From Burkholderiales bacterium (lineage in GTDB: Bacteria > Pseudomonadota > Gammaproteobacteria > Burkholderiales > Burkholderiaceae_A): a stretch of 64,000 bases of DNA. Under the pieces are notes generated by a model, which did no database searches, was not told where the DNA came from, and was given only the letters and a program-made list of their open reading frames with translations. Of the stretch, positions 54,687 to 63,633 are shown in pieces. The DNA is taken from positions 1 through 64,000 of the forward strand of contig JAIXOP010000009.1 in the NCBI GenBank assembly GCA_027486725.1, read 5' to 3'. The translations under genes and the position numbers were made by a program. Every line of letters begins with the position of its first letter. The stretch's first letter is position 1.

Positions 54687-56009
54687 CTAGACCACCGTGC
54701 GCTGGGCGGGAAAGACCACCGAAAAGGTGCTCCCCCGGCCCACGGCGCTGCTGACTTCCAGCCGCGCTGAGTGGCGCTCGACGATGTGCTTGACGATCGC
54801 CAGGCCCAGGCCAGTGCCGCCGCTGTCGCGCGATCGGCCTTTGTCCACTCGATAAAAGCGTTCGGTGATGCGGTCGATGTGCTGAGGCTCGATCCCCGGC
54901 CCCGTATCGCGCACCCAGAAGACACCCTGCCGGCCCTCGCTGCCCTCGCGCCACGACCAGCCCAGCTCAATGCGCCCGCCCTCGGGGGTGTAGCGCACCG
55001 CATTGCTCACCAGATTGCCCAGGGCGCTGGCGATTTCCTGAAAGTCGGCGAGGATCTCGCCTTCGGGCTGCGCCTCATTCGCGAGGCCAATGGTGTGGCG
55101 CTCGCGGCTCAGCAGCCGCGCCTCGGCAAGCAGCCGCTCCAGCAAAGACCCAATCTCCAGGGGTGCCTCGTCGAGGGGCTTGTCTTCGGTTTCCAGGCGC
55201 GAGAGCACCAGCAGGTCCTCGACCAGGGCCTGCATCCGAGCCGCCTGCTGCCCCATCGTCTGCAGCACCTGACGCTGCTGCTCGGGCGCAAAGTCGTGGT
55301 CCAGCAGGGTCTCGATGAAGCCGCCAATCACTGTCAGTGGGGTCTTCAGCTCGTGGGAGACATTGGCGACGAAGTCGCGGCGCGTGGTCTCCAGCCGCAC
55401 CATGGGGCTGATGTCGCGCGTGATGAGGAGCTCTTCGGCCTGGCCGTAGGGAACGCGTTGAATCTGCAGGGTGCGCCCCGCGATGGGGGTGTCGGTCAGG
55501 GCGATGCTGCGCTGGTTGGCGATGGCTGCAGGCAGGTTCAGGTAGTCCAGAAATCGGGGGTCCCGCAGCAGGTGGCGAATGCTCAGGCCAGCGTCTTGGG
55601 GCATCTGCAGGCCCAGGTGCAGTTGCGCACGGGCATTGGCATAGCTGATCTGCTGGTGATCGTCGAGCGCCACGACCCCATCGGGCATGGCCTCGGTGGC
55701 CTTGCGAAAGTTGTCGATTGCGCTGCTCAGCTGCTCGCGCTGGCGCTCGTAGGCCCGCACCAGGCGGGCAATATCGCCAAACAGGACCTGCCAATTGCCG
55801 GAGCCCCGAGGCACCGGCGAACCGCGGAAGTCCTTCACCCACTGAGCCAATGCCCGAATGTGCCAGAGCTGGTAGATCAGCCAGGCCCCGAGACCAAGAA
55901 TGGCCACCCCGAAGGCGACGTCCGCCCCCAAGAGGCTGCGGGCCACCGCCACCGCGGCCACGAGCATGACCGCCACCAACCCAACACTGAGGTAAAACAT
56001 CCAAGGCAT
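54687..56009 (-). CDS. phoR: Phosphate-regulon sensor histidine kinase PhoR
   Basis: This 440-residue kinase has two N-terminal membrane segments, a PAS-like region near 105–205 (MPDGVVALDDHQQISYANARA) and the H-box FVANVSHELKTPL. The ATP domain has ALGNLVSNAVRYTP, VRDTGPGIE and GGTGLGLAIVKHI. It phosphorylates PhoB when phosphate is scarce. It follows phoB by 26 bp. No pst or phoU genes are in the window. Confidence 0.94.
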   Translation of the reverse strand: MPWMFYLSVGLVAVMLVAAVAVARSLLGADVAFGVAILGLGAWLIYQLWHIRALAQWVKDFRGSPVPRGSGNWQVLFGDIARLVRAYERQREQLSSAIDNFRKATEAMPDGVVALDDHQQISYANARAQLHLGLQMPQDAGLSIRHLLRDPRFLDYLNLPAAIANQRSIALTDTPIAGRTLQIQRVPYGQAEELLITRDISPMVRLETTRRDFVANVSHELKTPLTVIGGFIETLLDHDFAPEQQRQVLQTMGQQAARMQALVEDLLVLSRLETEDKPLDEAPLEIGSLLERLLAEARLLSRERHTIGLANEAQPEGEILADFQEIASALGNLVSNAVRYTPEGGRIELGWSWREGSEGRQGVFWVRDTGPGIEPQHIDRITERFYRVDKGRSRDSGGTGLGLAIVKHIVERHSARLEVSSAVGRGSTFSVVFPAQRTVV

Positions 56010-56035
56010 TCGGGGAGTGTAGCCCCGAGGGAAGG

Positions 56036-56731
56036 CTAGGGTGCGGGCTGGGCGGTGAAGCGATAGCCGCTGCCGCGCACCGTTTCCACATGCCGGTCGT
56101 GGCCTGTGGGGGTGAGGGCCTGCCGGAGCCGGCGGATGTGCACATCGACCGTGCGCTCCTCCACAAACACATGGTCACCCCAGACATGGTCGAGAAGCTG
56201 CCCACGGCTGTGGACTCGCTCGGGGTGGGTCATGAAGAAGTGCAGGAGGCGGAATTCGGTGGGGCCCAGGTCGAGGGACTGTCCTGCCCCCGAGACCCGG
56301 TGGGTCTGTGGGTCGAGCTTCAGGCCAGCGATCTCTACGGCATCGTCGGTGAGCTGGGGAGCACGCCGCCGCATGACCGCCTTGATGCGCGCCAACAATT
56401 CCTTGGGAGAGAAGGGCTTGGTCATGTAGTCGTCGGCCCCGCTGTCGAGCCCCTCGACCTTGTCGTTCTCCTCGGAGCGGGCCGTCAGCATGATGATGGG
56501 CACGTCGCGGGTGCGCTCGTCGTTGCGCAGCTTCTTGGCGAAATTCACCCCGCTGGTGCCGGGCAGCATCCAGTCGAGCAGGATGAGATCGGGCAGCTCG
56601 GCCCGGATCAGGGTCTCGGCCTGGATGGAATCTGCCGCGCGCAGGACCTTGTGCCCCGCAAAGCTGAGGTTCACCGCCACGAGTTCGGCGATGGCGGGTT
56701 CGTCTTCGACGACAAGAATTGTGCTGGCCAT
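56036..56731 (-). CDS. phoB: Phosphate-regulon response regulator PhoB
   Basis: This 231-residue OmpR-family regulator has a receiver domain with [10 protein letters not shown] and phospho-acceptor D53 in [12 protein letters not shown]-terminal winged helix follows ([44 protein letters not shown]). Identity as PhoB is supported by the adjacent PhoR-type kinase. A direct repeat in its promoter region may be an autoregulatory site. Confidence 0.94.
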   Translation of the reverse strand: MASTILVVEDEPAIAELVAVNLSFAGHKVLRAADSIQAETLIRAELPDLILLDWMLPGTSGVNFAKKLRNDERTRDVPIIMLTARSEENDKVEGLDSGADDYMTKPFSPKELLARIKAVMRRRAPQLTDDAVEIAGLKLDPQTHRVSGAGQSLDLGPTEFRLLHFFMTHPERVHSRGQLLDHVWGDHVFVEERTVDVHIRRLRQALTPTGHDRHVETVRGSGYRFTAQPAP

Positions 56732-56763
56732 GCGACGACTGTATGCCGACTGGGTGAATTTTT

Positions 56764-56779
56764 TGTGACAAGTGTGACA
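56764..56779. promoter_or_regulatory. TGTGACA direct repeat in the phoB/ubiE intergenic region
   Basis: TGTGACA occurs at 56764–56770 and again at 56773–56779. On the phoB strand this reads as two TGTCACA repeats, similar to the half sites of a Pho box. The start-to-start distance is 9 bp, not the canonical 11 bp, so the match is partial. Confidence 0.35.
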
Positions 56780-56806
56780 GTGCGCCCAAGCCCGTAAACT
56801 AAGCCC

Positions 56807-57547
56807 ATGAGCTCATCCCGCACCCACTTTGGATTCAAGCAGGTCGCCGAGTCCGACAAGGCCCGCATGGTCAAGCAGGTCTTCGATTCGGTGGCCCCCC
56901 GCTACGACGTCATGAACGACCTGATGAGCGGTGGCCTGCACCGGCTCTGGAAGATGCACACCATGGCCCAGGCGCATGTGCGCGAGGGCATGCATGTGCT
57001 CGACGTGGCCAGTGGCACCGGCGATCTGGCCCTGGCGGCAGCACGGCGCGTTGGGCCCACGGGCCGGGTGGTCATGAGCGACATCAACGCCGAGATGCTG
57101 GGCATCGGCCGCAAGCGCCTGCTCGATGCGGGCCACATCGTCGAGGCGGTGGTGGCCGACTGCGAGGAGCTCCCCTTCGAGGACAACAGCTTTGACCGCA
57201 TCACCCTGGCCTTTGGCCTGCGCAACATGACCCACAAGGATCGGGCGCTCGCTGAACTCCACCGGGTGCTGCGACCCCAGGGCAAACTCCTCGTGCTCGA
57301 GTTCTCCCAGGTGGCTGAGCCCCTGAAGCCCGCCTACGACTTCTATTCCTTCAAAGTCCTGCCCCAGCTGGGCAAATGGATCGCCAACGATGCCGAGAGC
57401 TATCAATATCTGGCAGAGTCGATTCGGATGCATCCGGGTCCGAAAGAACTCGCCGAGATGTTCAAGGTCGCAGGCTTTGGTGTTGTTCGTTTCGAAACCC
57501 TCACCGCTGGAATCGTTGCCCTTCATCAAGGAGTGAAAACCGCATGA
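56807..57547 (+). CDS. ubiE: Ubiquinone/menaquinone C-methyltransferase UbiE
   Basis: This 246-residue SAM methyltransferase starts after [11 protein letters not shown] with [24 protein letters not shown]. The SAM loop is [16 protein letters not shown] and the UbiE signature [35 protein letters not shown] follows. It methylates the quinone ring in ubiquinone synthesis. Its stop overlaps the next gene (ATGA), and ubiJ lies one gene further. Confidence 0.98.
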   Translation: MSSSRTHFGFKQVAESDKARMVKQVFDSVAPRYDVMNDLMSGGLHRLWKMHTMAQAHVREGMHVLDVASGTGDLALAAARRVGPTGRVVMSDINAEMLGIGRKRLLDAGHIVEAVVADCEELPFEDNSFDRITLAFGLRNMTHKDRALAELHRVLRPQGKLLVLEFSQVAEPLKPAYDFYSFKVLPQLGKWIANDAESYQYLAESIRMHPGPKELAEMFKVAGFGVVRFETLTAGIVALHQGVKTA

Positions 57548-58566
57548 ACCGCCGCACGATCATTGCCACCCTCACCGCCATTGCTCTGGTTGGATCTGGC
57601 CTGAGCCTCGGTTCTGATGCCGAGGCCAAGCGCCTGGGTGGCGGCCGCACCTTCGGCAAGCCCGCACCGTCTGCGCCCCTGCAGCGTCAGGCAACCCCCG
57701 CCCAGAGCCCCACCGCGCCGACCAGCACTGCACCCACCGCGGCGCCCGCGGGGGCTCCCACCACCGCCACGGCCAAGACCTCGTCTGCCGCCCCCACGGC
57801 CGCTGCACCGGCGGCCAGCCGATCGCGCTGGATGGGCCCCCTGGCCGGCATCGCCGCCGGCCTGGGCATCGCGGCGCTCGCCAGTGCGCTGGGCATCGGA
57901 GAGGAGCTCATGGGCCTGCTCACCATCATGCTGCTGGGCATCGTGGCGGTGTTTGCAGTTCGGTTCCTGATGTCGATGGCCATGGGCGCACGCCAGCGTC
58001 CCGCCATGGCGGGCGGCCCTGCCGACGCCGGCAGCACATCGTCCAACACCCTGCGCAGCCGCATGGGCGACTCGAGCGATGTCCGCTCCGCCCCCCGCGC
58101 ACCCGCACCCGCCATGGCCGACAGTCTCGAGCCCACCGAGTCCCTCGCACCGGCCGACGATCGCTTCATGGGGGCAACTGCCGCCGAGGTCAAGGCTTTC
58201 GAGGACAACGCCCGTCGGCAGTTCATCGAGCTCCAGTCGCTCTGGGATCAGGGCAAGCTCGAGGCAATCTCCGAGCTCTGCAGCCCAGATGTGTTTGCCG
58301 AGATCGCCCACCAGCACCATGCTCGGGGCGGCCAAGGTGGCTACACCGGCCTGGTTTCCCTCGAGGTGGAACTGCTGTCGGTTCACCCGGCCGAGACCAC
58401 CTCGGGTGCTGCCGCCACCGAGGCCCTGGTTCGGTTCTCGGGCCTGGTGCGCGAGGACCGAGATGCTGCTGCCGAGCCCTTCGCCGAGGTCTGGCTGCTT
58501 CAGCGCGAGTCGGGCGCCAATGCCGGCTGGATGATCGTGGGCATCGAGCAGGAGTCGGTGCATTGA
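57544..58566 (+). CDS. Tim44-like domain membrane protein
   Basis: This 340-residue protein has an N-terminal signal-like segment, an Ala/Pro/Thr-rich low-complexity linker (about 40–95), and two hydrophobic helices ([39 protein letters not shown]). A C-terminal Tim44-type domain follows (about 200–340; [24 protein letters not shown]). Such proteins regularly lie between ubiE and ubiJ in Burkholderiales, but their role is not known. It overlaps both neighbours by four bases. Confidence 0.9.
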   Translation: MNRRTIIATLTAIALVGSGLSLGSDAEAKRLGGGRTFGKPAPSAPLQRQATPAQSPTAPTSTAPTAAPAGAPTTATAKTSSAAPTAAAPAASRSRWMGPLAGIAAGLGIAALASALGIGEELMGLLTIMLLGIVAVFAVRFLMSMAMGARQRPAMAGGPADAGSTSSNTLRSRMGDSSDVRSAPRAPAPAMADSLEPTESLAPADDRFMGATAAEVKAFEDNARRQFIELQSLWDQGKLEAISELCSPDVFAEIAHQHHARGGQGGYTGLVSLEVELLSVHPAETTSGAAATEALVRFSGLVREDRDAAAEPFAEVWLLQRESGANAGWMIVGIEQESVH

Positions 58567-59090
58567 GCCTCTGGTCGGCTGCGCCGTCCGCCTGGATGGA
58601 TGCGGCCAAGGCCGCCCTCACCCAGTCGATCAACTTCGGCATCGAGGCCGATCCCGCCTTGCACGACATCTGCCGCGGCCTGGCGGGGCGTCGTCTGCGC
58701 CTGAGGCCGGAGTTTCTGGCGATGGGCGAGATCGATGTCGCCTTCGCCGCCGATGGCCTGCTCGATTCGCTGGAGCCGGGGGCGGAGCCCGATCTGGTCC
58801 TGGTGCTCACCAAACCCAGCCGAGATGGACTTCGCATCGAGGGCAACGCCTTGCTCGCCGAGCGGCTTGCCCCCTTGTCCTCGCTCATTTCGGCCCGGGC
58901 CGAGGAGCTGCAGGCCCGGCTGATGTCTGTGCCCTGGGTCTCGAGGGCGGCTGCCGGCCTTCAGGCATCGCTTCGTTCCGGCGAGTGGGTCCTCACCCAG
59001 GCCCAGTTCGACGATACGGCCGCGCGCCTGCGGCGACTGCGCGAGGGCCTCGACCGTGTCGAGCGCCGACTCTCGAGCTTTTCCGCCTAG
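58563..59090 (+). CDS. ubiJ: Ubiquinone biosynthesis accessory protein UbiJ (SCP2 domain)
   Basis: This 175-residue protein starts at TTG. The SCP2-like lipid-binding domain spans about 20–115 (AGRRLRLRPEFLAMGEIDVAFAADG). A helical, coiled-coil-like C-terminus follows (TAARLRRLREGLDRVERRL). UbiJ binds ubiquinone intermediates in the soluble Ubi complex. The gene normally leads into ubiB; here ubiB is missing and a convergent rlmH follows. Sequence similarity in this family is low, and the call leans on position. Confidence 0.85.
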   Translation: MSLWSAAPSAWMDAAKAALTQSINFGIEADPALHDICRGLAGRRLRLRPEFLAMGEIDVAFAADGLLDSLEPGAEPDLVLVLTKPSRDGLRIEGNALLAERLAPLSSLISARAEELQARLMSVPWVSRAAAGLQASLRSGEWVLTQAQFDDTAARLRRLREGLDRVERRLSSFSA

Positions 59091-59098
59091 ATTCCCAA

Positions 59099-59120
59099 CG
59101 GCGGCTGCGTATGGCTGCCG
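59099..59120. terminator. Weak hairpin between convergent ubiJ and rlmH
   Basis: CGGCGGC (59099–59105) can pair with GCTGCCG (59114–59120) with one G·T around an 8-base loop. There is no T-run on either side, so this is at best a weak bidirectional terminator. Confidence 0.3.
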
Positions 59121-59123
59121 CGG

Positions 59124-59600
59124 TCAATCCCGGTGGTAGGGGTGGCCCTGAATCAGGCTCACCGCCCGGTACAGCTGCTCGGCCAGCACCACCCGAGCCA
59201 GCCCGTGGGGCAGCGTGAAGTCCGACAGCCGAAGGCTGCCCTGAGACTCCGTCTTCAGCGTTGCATCGAGCCCGTCGGGGCCACCGATCACCAGAGCCAA
59301 GGCCGAGAGCTGCTGGACATCGCGCAGCCGTTGCAGGGCTTCGGCCAGGCTGCGGCTGGTGTGGCTGCGGCCCCGCTCGTCCAGAATCCAAAAGGCGGTG
59401 CGGGTTGGCATGGCAGCGCGAATGCGATCCGCCTCGGCCCGCATCATGGCCTCGGGCGTCTTGCCGGTGGTGCGCGGCTCGGCCTTCACCTCCACCAGAC
59501 GGGTGGGCCAGTCCGGCGGCATGCGCCGGAGGTATTCCTCGGTGCCCGCCTGCATCCAGCCCTCGAGCCGTTGGCCCACCGCGACGATGGTCAGCTGCAT
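59124..59600 (-). CDS. rlmH: 23S rRNA (pseudouridine1915-N3)-methyltransferase RlmH
   Basis: This 158-residue SPOUT methyltransferase begins MQLTIVAVGQRLEGWMQAG. RTAFWILDERGRSHTS, VIGGPDGLDATL and the C-terminal LPHGLARVVLAEQLYRAVSLIQGHPYHRD are family signatures. It methylates pseudouridine 1915 in helix 69. It usually lies with nadD and rsfS; here it follows the P450 gene with a 10-bp overlap, an unusual place. Confidence 0.97.
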   Translation of the reverse strand: MQLTIVAVGQRLEGWMQAGTEEYLRRMPPDWPTRLVEVKAEPRTTGKTPEAMMRAEADRIRAAMPTRTAFWILDERGRSHTSRSLAEALQRLRDVQQLSALALVIGGPDGLDATLKTESQGSLRLSDFTLPHGLARVVLAEQLYRAVSLIQGHPYHRD

Positions 59601-60778
59601 GCTCGATGCCTCTCCAACCCGTCTGCAGCACCGAGCGCTGCCCCCCAGACCATATTCAGGGCCAGAGGCCGACACACGAGGCCCACTGTCGGGTCGAAGG
59701 GATCGGCCACCCAGGGCGCCGCCCCCGGGGTCGGCCGCCACCCCTGGGCCTCGGGCATGGCCAGCGCCTCGAGCAGAACCTCGGCCTGAAAGCGCGCCAG
59801 CGCCGCCCCCAGGCAGGCATGAAGCCCCAGCCCCAGCGAAAGCCCCGGGCCCTCGACCCGATGGGGCAGAAACACCGACGGCGATGAATAGACCATGGGA
59901 TCGCGCTGTGCTCGGCCGAGGTGAAGCAGCAGGGACTGTCCGGGCCGAAGCCTCTGGCCCTCCCAGATCCCCGCCTCGGCAACGCGCCGCACGGTGTATT
60001 GGATCGGCGACTGCCAGCGGAGCTGCTCTCGAATCGTGGCCGAGGCACAGGCGCAGAGCTGCTGCCGCTGCAAAGCATTGGCGTGCAGCCAACGGTCGAG
60101 CAGTCCCGCCAGGAGGTGCTGGCTGGTCTCGGTGCCCGCAAAGGCCAGCAGACAGAGGCAGCGCTCCTGCTCCTCGGCCGAGAGGCTGCGCAGCATCGGT
60201 GACACCGACTCGGCGAGGGCGCGACGGGCCCAGTCGAGCAGGGCCACCGCGGCCTCCTGGGCCTCCAATAAAACCTCCGCGTCGGGCCCCGAATTTGGGC
60301 TCGGCGAGCACAGCAGCCGGGCGATGGCGGCGGTGGGCAGGGGGTGGGGCAGGGACAGACCCAACAGGCACTCCAGCGCATGGCGTGGGAGCTCGGCCAC
60401 CAGGTCGGATCCGCAGAGCACCGGGGGATGTGTGGACCCTGCCGTGGATGTGCCATCGGACATCCGGGTTGGGGCGGGATCCAGTGCAGAGCGAAGTCTC
60501 TTCAGCAGGGCAGGCCGAATGCCCTGCAGGCGCGGCAGCAGCAGCTCGGGGCCGAGGGCCGCCTTGATGGCAGCGTGCTGACCACCCTCTTGGAAGACCA
60601 GCACCCGCGAGATCAGGTGTCGAAGGGGCTGAAGCTGGCGCCGAGGCAGGGTGGGGTGGGCAATCCAGCCACCGGTGCGCGCCACCACCAGGCGCGGATC
60701 TCGCAGGGCCTCCGACACCGCCGCGTGGGTCTGCGCGATGCCGTCGGTCTCAAACAGCGCCGAGGGCGGCGAGCTCAC
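59591..60778 (-). CDS. Cytochrome P450 in the biotin operon
   Basis: From a GTG at 60778 this is 395 residues, normal for a bacterial P450. The I-helix oxygen-binding motif is AFAGTETSQ, the K-helix ExxR is EQLR, and the heme loop SLGLGLHACLG carries the thiolate ligand Cys322. It starts 11 bp after bioB on the same strand. Bacillus BioI is a P450 that cleaves fatty acyl chains to pimelate for biotin, so a related role is possible. No ferredoxin or reductase gene is adjacent. The longer frame to 60907 overlaps bioB and lacks support. Confidence 0.92.
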   Translation of the reverse strand: MSSPPSALFETDGIAQTHAAVSEALRDPRLVVARTGGWIAHPTLPRRQLQPLRHLISRVLVFQEGGQHAAIKAALGPELLLPRLQGIRPALLKRLRSALDPAPTRMSDGTSTAGSTHPPVLCGSDLVAELPRHALECLLGLSLPHPLPTAAIARLLCSPSPNSGPDAEVLLEAQEAAVALLDWARRALAESVSPMLRSLSAEEQERCLCLLAFAGTETSQHLLAGLLDRWLHANALQRQQLCACASATIREQLRWQSPIQYTVRRVAEAGIWEGQRLRPGQSLLLHLGRAQRDPMVYSSPSVFLPHRVEGPGLSLGLGLHACLGAALARFQAEVLLEALAMPEAQGWRPTPGAAPWVADPFDPTVGLVCRPLALNMVWGAALGAADGLERHRACS

Positions 60779-60789
60779 GGCGAGGTCAC

Positions 60790-61713
60790 TCAGGCGGCCT
60801 GAAGCCCCATGCGCTCCATGAGCGAGCGGTCGGCCTCGGCGCGGGGGTTGCTGGTGGTGAGCAGCTGGTCGCCGTAAAAAATGGAGCTGGCGCCGGCTGC
60901 AAAGCACAGGGCCTGCAGCGCGTCGTCCATGGCTTCACGGCCAGCCGAGAGGCGGATGGTGCTTCGGGGCAGAGCAATGCGTGCCACTGCGATGGTGCGC
61001 ACAAACTCGAGCGGATCGATGGGTGGCTGGTCGGCCAGGGGGGTTCCGGGCACGGGCACCAGCTGGTTGATGGGCACCGATTCGGGCTGGGGGCTGAGCG
61101 CCGAGAGCTGGGCCAGAAGGCCCGCCCGCTGGGTGCGGGTCTCGCCCATGCCAACGATGCCGCCGCAGCAGACCTTCATGCCCGACTCGCGCACGGCCGA
61201 CAGGGTCTCGAGCCGATCCTCGTATTGGCGGGTGCGGATGATCTCGCCGTAGAACTCCGGCGCGGTGTCGAGGTTGTGGTTGTAGTAGTCGAGGCCAGCT
61301 TCGGCCAGAGCCTTCGCCTGATGAGATTCGAGCATGCCGAGGGTCATGCAGGTCTCCAGACCCAGGGCCTTGACCCCTCGGACCATCTCGCCGAGCTGCT
61401 CGATATCCCGGTCTTTGGGGCTGCGCCAGGCCGCGCCCATGCAGAAGCGCTGCGCGCCCTGGGCCTTGGCCGCAGCGGCAGCCTCGAGCACGGCATCGAG
61501 GGGCATGAGCTTCTCGGCCTTCAGCCCGGTGTCGTAGTGGACCGACTGGGGGCAGTAGCCGCAGTCCTCTGGGCAGCCGCCGGTCTTGATGGAGCAGAGG
61601 GTCGAGAGCTGGATTCGATTGCTCGGAAAATTCTCGCGGTGCACGCCCTGGGCGCGGTAGAGAAGGTCGAGGAATGGAAGCTCAAACAGCGAGAGGAGTT
61701 CGGCAGAGGTCAT
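60790..61713 (-). CDS. bioB: Biotin synthase
   Basis: This 307-residue radical-SAM enzyme has the cluster motif C47-x3-C51-x2-C54 ([13 protein letters not shown]) and the [13 protein letters not shown] segment. It also has the conserved Arg of the [2Fe-2S] site region ([12 protein letters not shown]). It inserts sulfur into dethiobiotin. It overlaps bioD by four bases and precedes the P450. Confidence 0.98.
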   Translation of the reverse strand: MTSAELLSLFELPFLDLLYRAQGVHRENFPSNRIQLSTLCSIKTGGCPEDCGYCPQSVHYDTGLKAEKLMPLDAVLEAAAAAKAQGAQRFCMGAAWRSPKDRDIEQLGEMVRGVKALGLETCMTLGMLESHQAKALAEAGLDYYNHNLDTAPEFYGEIIRTRQYEDRLETLSAVRESGMKVCCGGIVGMGETRTQRAGLLAQLSALSPQPESVPINQLVPVPGTPLADQPPIDPLEFVRTIAVARIALPRSTIRLSAGREAMDDALQALCFAAGASSIFYGDQLLTTSNPRAEADRSLMERMGLQAA

Positions 61714-62420
61714 GCCCGATTATCGCTCAGCCGCGGCATCAGGCCGAGGCAGCGCAGGCCCTCGCTGCGCAGCGCCTGGGTCAGCACCTCCAGCGATCGG
61801 CCGTCGTAGGGCGCGGCCGTGCAGGCATTGCCGACCCAGCCGAGCATGGGGATGCCTGCAGCCCGCAGGGATTCGAGCGTGAGCAGGGCATGGCTGTGGC
61901 AGCCCAGCCGCAGGCCCACCACCAGCAGCGCCCCCAGCCCCAGCTCTCGATGAAAGACCTGGTGCAGCTCTCGGGTGGACAGGCCCTCGGCCAGGGGCAC
62001 CCGAACCCCACCCACACCTTCCACCAGCAGCCACTGCACTCCGCGGCCCTGCAGGGCGCGGGCGGCCTGCAGCAGCTGGGGAATGCAGCCGGCCAGCGTC
62101 TGGCCCTCGGCCTCCGCGGCCACCCAGGGCGATGCCGCCAGCGACAGGGAGCGACGGCAGAGGTCCTGGGCACTGAGCCCCAGCCCGGGGTGCCCTGCAG
62201 CGAGCAGCCGGGCCACATCATCGTTGACATCCGAACCCGGCTCGGTGCCTGCCGCGATGGGCTTAAAGCCCGCCGCACGCCGTCCGGCGCCGACCATGGC
62301 TTCAAGTAGGGCGCACGAGACGGTGGTCTTGCCGATTTCGGTGTCGGTGCCCACCACCTGCACGCCCGGCTGGCTTAGCAGCAGGGGCAGGGCTTCAGGA
62401 TGCAGATTCAAGGAGGGCAT
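61710..62420 (-). CDS. bioD: Dethiobiotin synthetase
   Basis: From the ATG at 62420 this is 236 residues. The P-loop is [17 protein letters not shown], with KPIAAGTE and the [11 protein letters not shown] motif. It closes the ureido ring of dethiobiotin using CO2 and ATP. It overlaps the bioF end by 26 bp and bioB by four. A TTG two codons upstream is the alternative start. Confidence 0.96.
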   Translation of the reverse strand: MPSLNLHPEALPLLLSQPGVQVVGTDTEIGKTTVSCALLEAMVGAGRRAAGFKPIAAGTEPGSDVNDDVARLLAAGHPGLGLSAQDLCRRSLSLAASPWVAAEAEGQTLAGCIPQLLQAARALQGRGVQWLLVEGVGGVRVPLAEGLSTRELHQVFHRELGLGALLVVGLRLGCHSHALLTLESLRAAGIPMLGWVGNACTAAPYDGRSLEVLTQALRSEGLRCLGLMPRLSDNRA

Positions 62421-63633
62421 GGCCAAGGCGTTGGAGGTCGTGTTCGGTGTGCGCAGCCGATAGGCTGACCCGCAGCCGGGCGGTGCCGGCGGGCACGGTG
62501 GGGGGACGGATGGCAGGAACCCAAATGCCTTGCGCTTCCAGCCGCTCAGCCAAGGCCAGGGCCTCGGCCACGCCGCCCACCCACCAGGGCTGGATGGCCG
62601 TGCGCGAGGGCATCAGGCCAGCGCTGCCGGGCGCTGCCGCAGCACCGAGCTTGGGCAGCATGGCGCGCAGCGCCCCGATGTGGTGGCGCAGCTGTTGGCG
62701 CAGGGCCTCGCCCTCGACGCCGTGCATCAGCGCGACTGCGGCGCACAGCGCCTCGGCCTGGGCCGGGGGGCTTGCTGTGGTGTAGATCGCCTCGGGCGCC
62801 CACTGGCGCATGGCATCCATCCACTGGTCATGGGCCACCACGAAGGCCCCCGCCATGCCCGCCGCCTTGCCCAGGGTGCCCATAAAAATGATTCGCTCTG
62901 CACCGGAGGGGGCCTCGTCCCATTGCGACCAGAGGCTGCCTCGGCCCGCGGGCCCGACCACGCCATAGCCGTGGGCATCGTCGACCACCAGCAGCGCATT
63001 GAACTCCACGGCCAGTGCCAGCAGGCCGGGCAACGAGGACTCATCCCCATCCATGCTGAACACCGCATCGACCACGATGGCCCGCAGGGCCTTTGGATCT
63101 TCGGTGGCAGCGCGCTCCAGCATCCCGCGCAGGGCAATCAGATCCCCATGGGCAAAGCGGAAGTGGTGGCGGGTTGCAGCCTGTGCACCATGCACCAGCG
63201 AGGCGTGGTTGAGGCGGTCGGAAAACACCTGCAGCGATCGCCCCCCCGCCGCCGCCAGCGTCGAGAAGATGGCCATATTGGCAAGGTAGCCCGTGGCAAA
63301 CCCGAGGGCCTGGGCCTCGGGGATCCGCCCCGCCTGCTGGACAGCCAGCAGATCCTGCAGCTCCTCGTGGGCCTGGGTGTGGCCACACACCACGTGCGAG
63401 GCGCCGCTGCCCACGCCCCAGCGCCCCAAGGCCTTGGACTGCGCCTCGATCAGGGCAGGGTGCTGGGTGAGGCCCAGATAGTCGTTGCTGCAAAAGGCGA
63501 GCACGGGCGCAGCGCCATCGGCCAGCTGCGTCAGTGGACCTTGGCGCGAGACCACGGTGCGGTGGTGTCGCCAGAGCCGGGCATCGCGCCGCTCCTGCAG
63601 GGGCCGCGTCAGGCGATCGAGGGGGTGGTCCAA
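62395..63633 (-). CDS. bioF: 8-amino-7-oxononanoate synthase
   Basis: This 412-residue PLP enzyme starts at TTG. FCSNDYLGLTQHPALIEA, GSGASHVVCGHTQAHEELQ and VDDAHGYGVVG are family motifs. The PLP lysine is in GTLGKAAGMAGAF. It condenses pimeloyl-thioester with alanine. It overlaps bioA by 25 bp and bioD by 26 bp, so the operon is tightly coupled. Confidence 0.97.
   Translation of the reverse strand: MDHPLDRLTRPLQERRDARLWRHHRTVVSRQGPLTQLADGAAPVLAFCSNDYLGLTQHPALIEAQSKALGRWGVGSGASHVVCGHTQAHEELQDLLAVQQAGRIPEAQALGFATGYLANMAIFSTLAAAGGRSLQVFSDRLNHASLVHGAQAATRHHFRFAHGDLIALRGMLERAATEDPKALRAIVVDAVFSMDGDESSLPGLLALAVEFNALLVVDDAHGYGVVGPAGRGSLWSQWDEAPSGAERIIFMGTLGKAAGMAGAFVVAHDQWMDAMRQWAPEAIYTTASPPAQAEALCAAVALMHGVEGEALRQQLRHHIGALRAMLPKLGAAAAPGSAGLMPSRTAIQPWWVGGVAEALALAERLEAQGIWVPAIRPPTVPAGTARLRVSLSAAHTEHDLQRLGHALLESAS

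Noticed and set aside
60779..60907. Longer start for the P450.
   Set aside because: The additional 43 residues overlap bioB and are arginine/histidine-rich with no P450 similarity. The GTG at 60778 gives a normal length.
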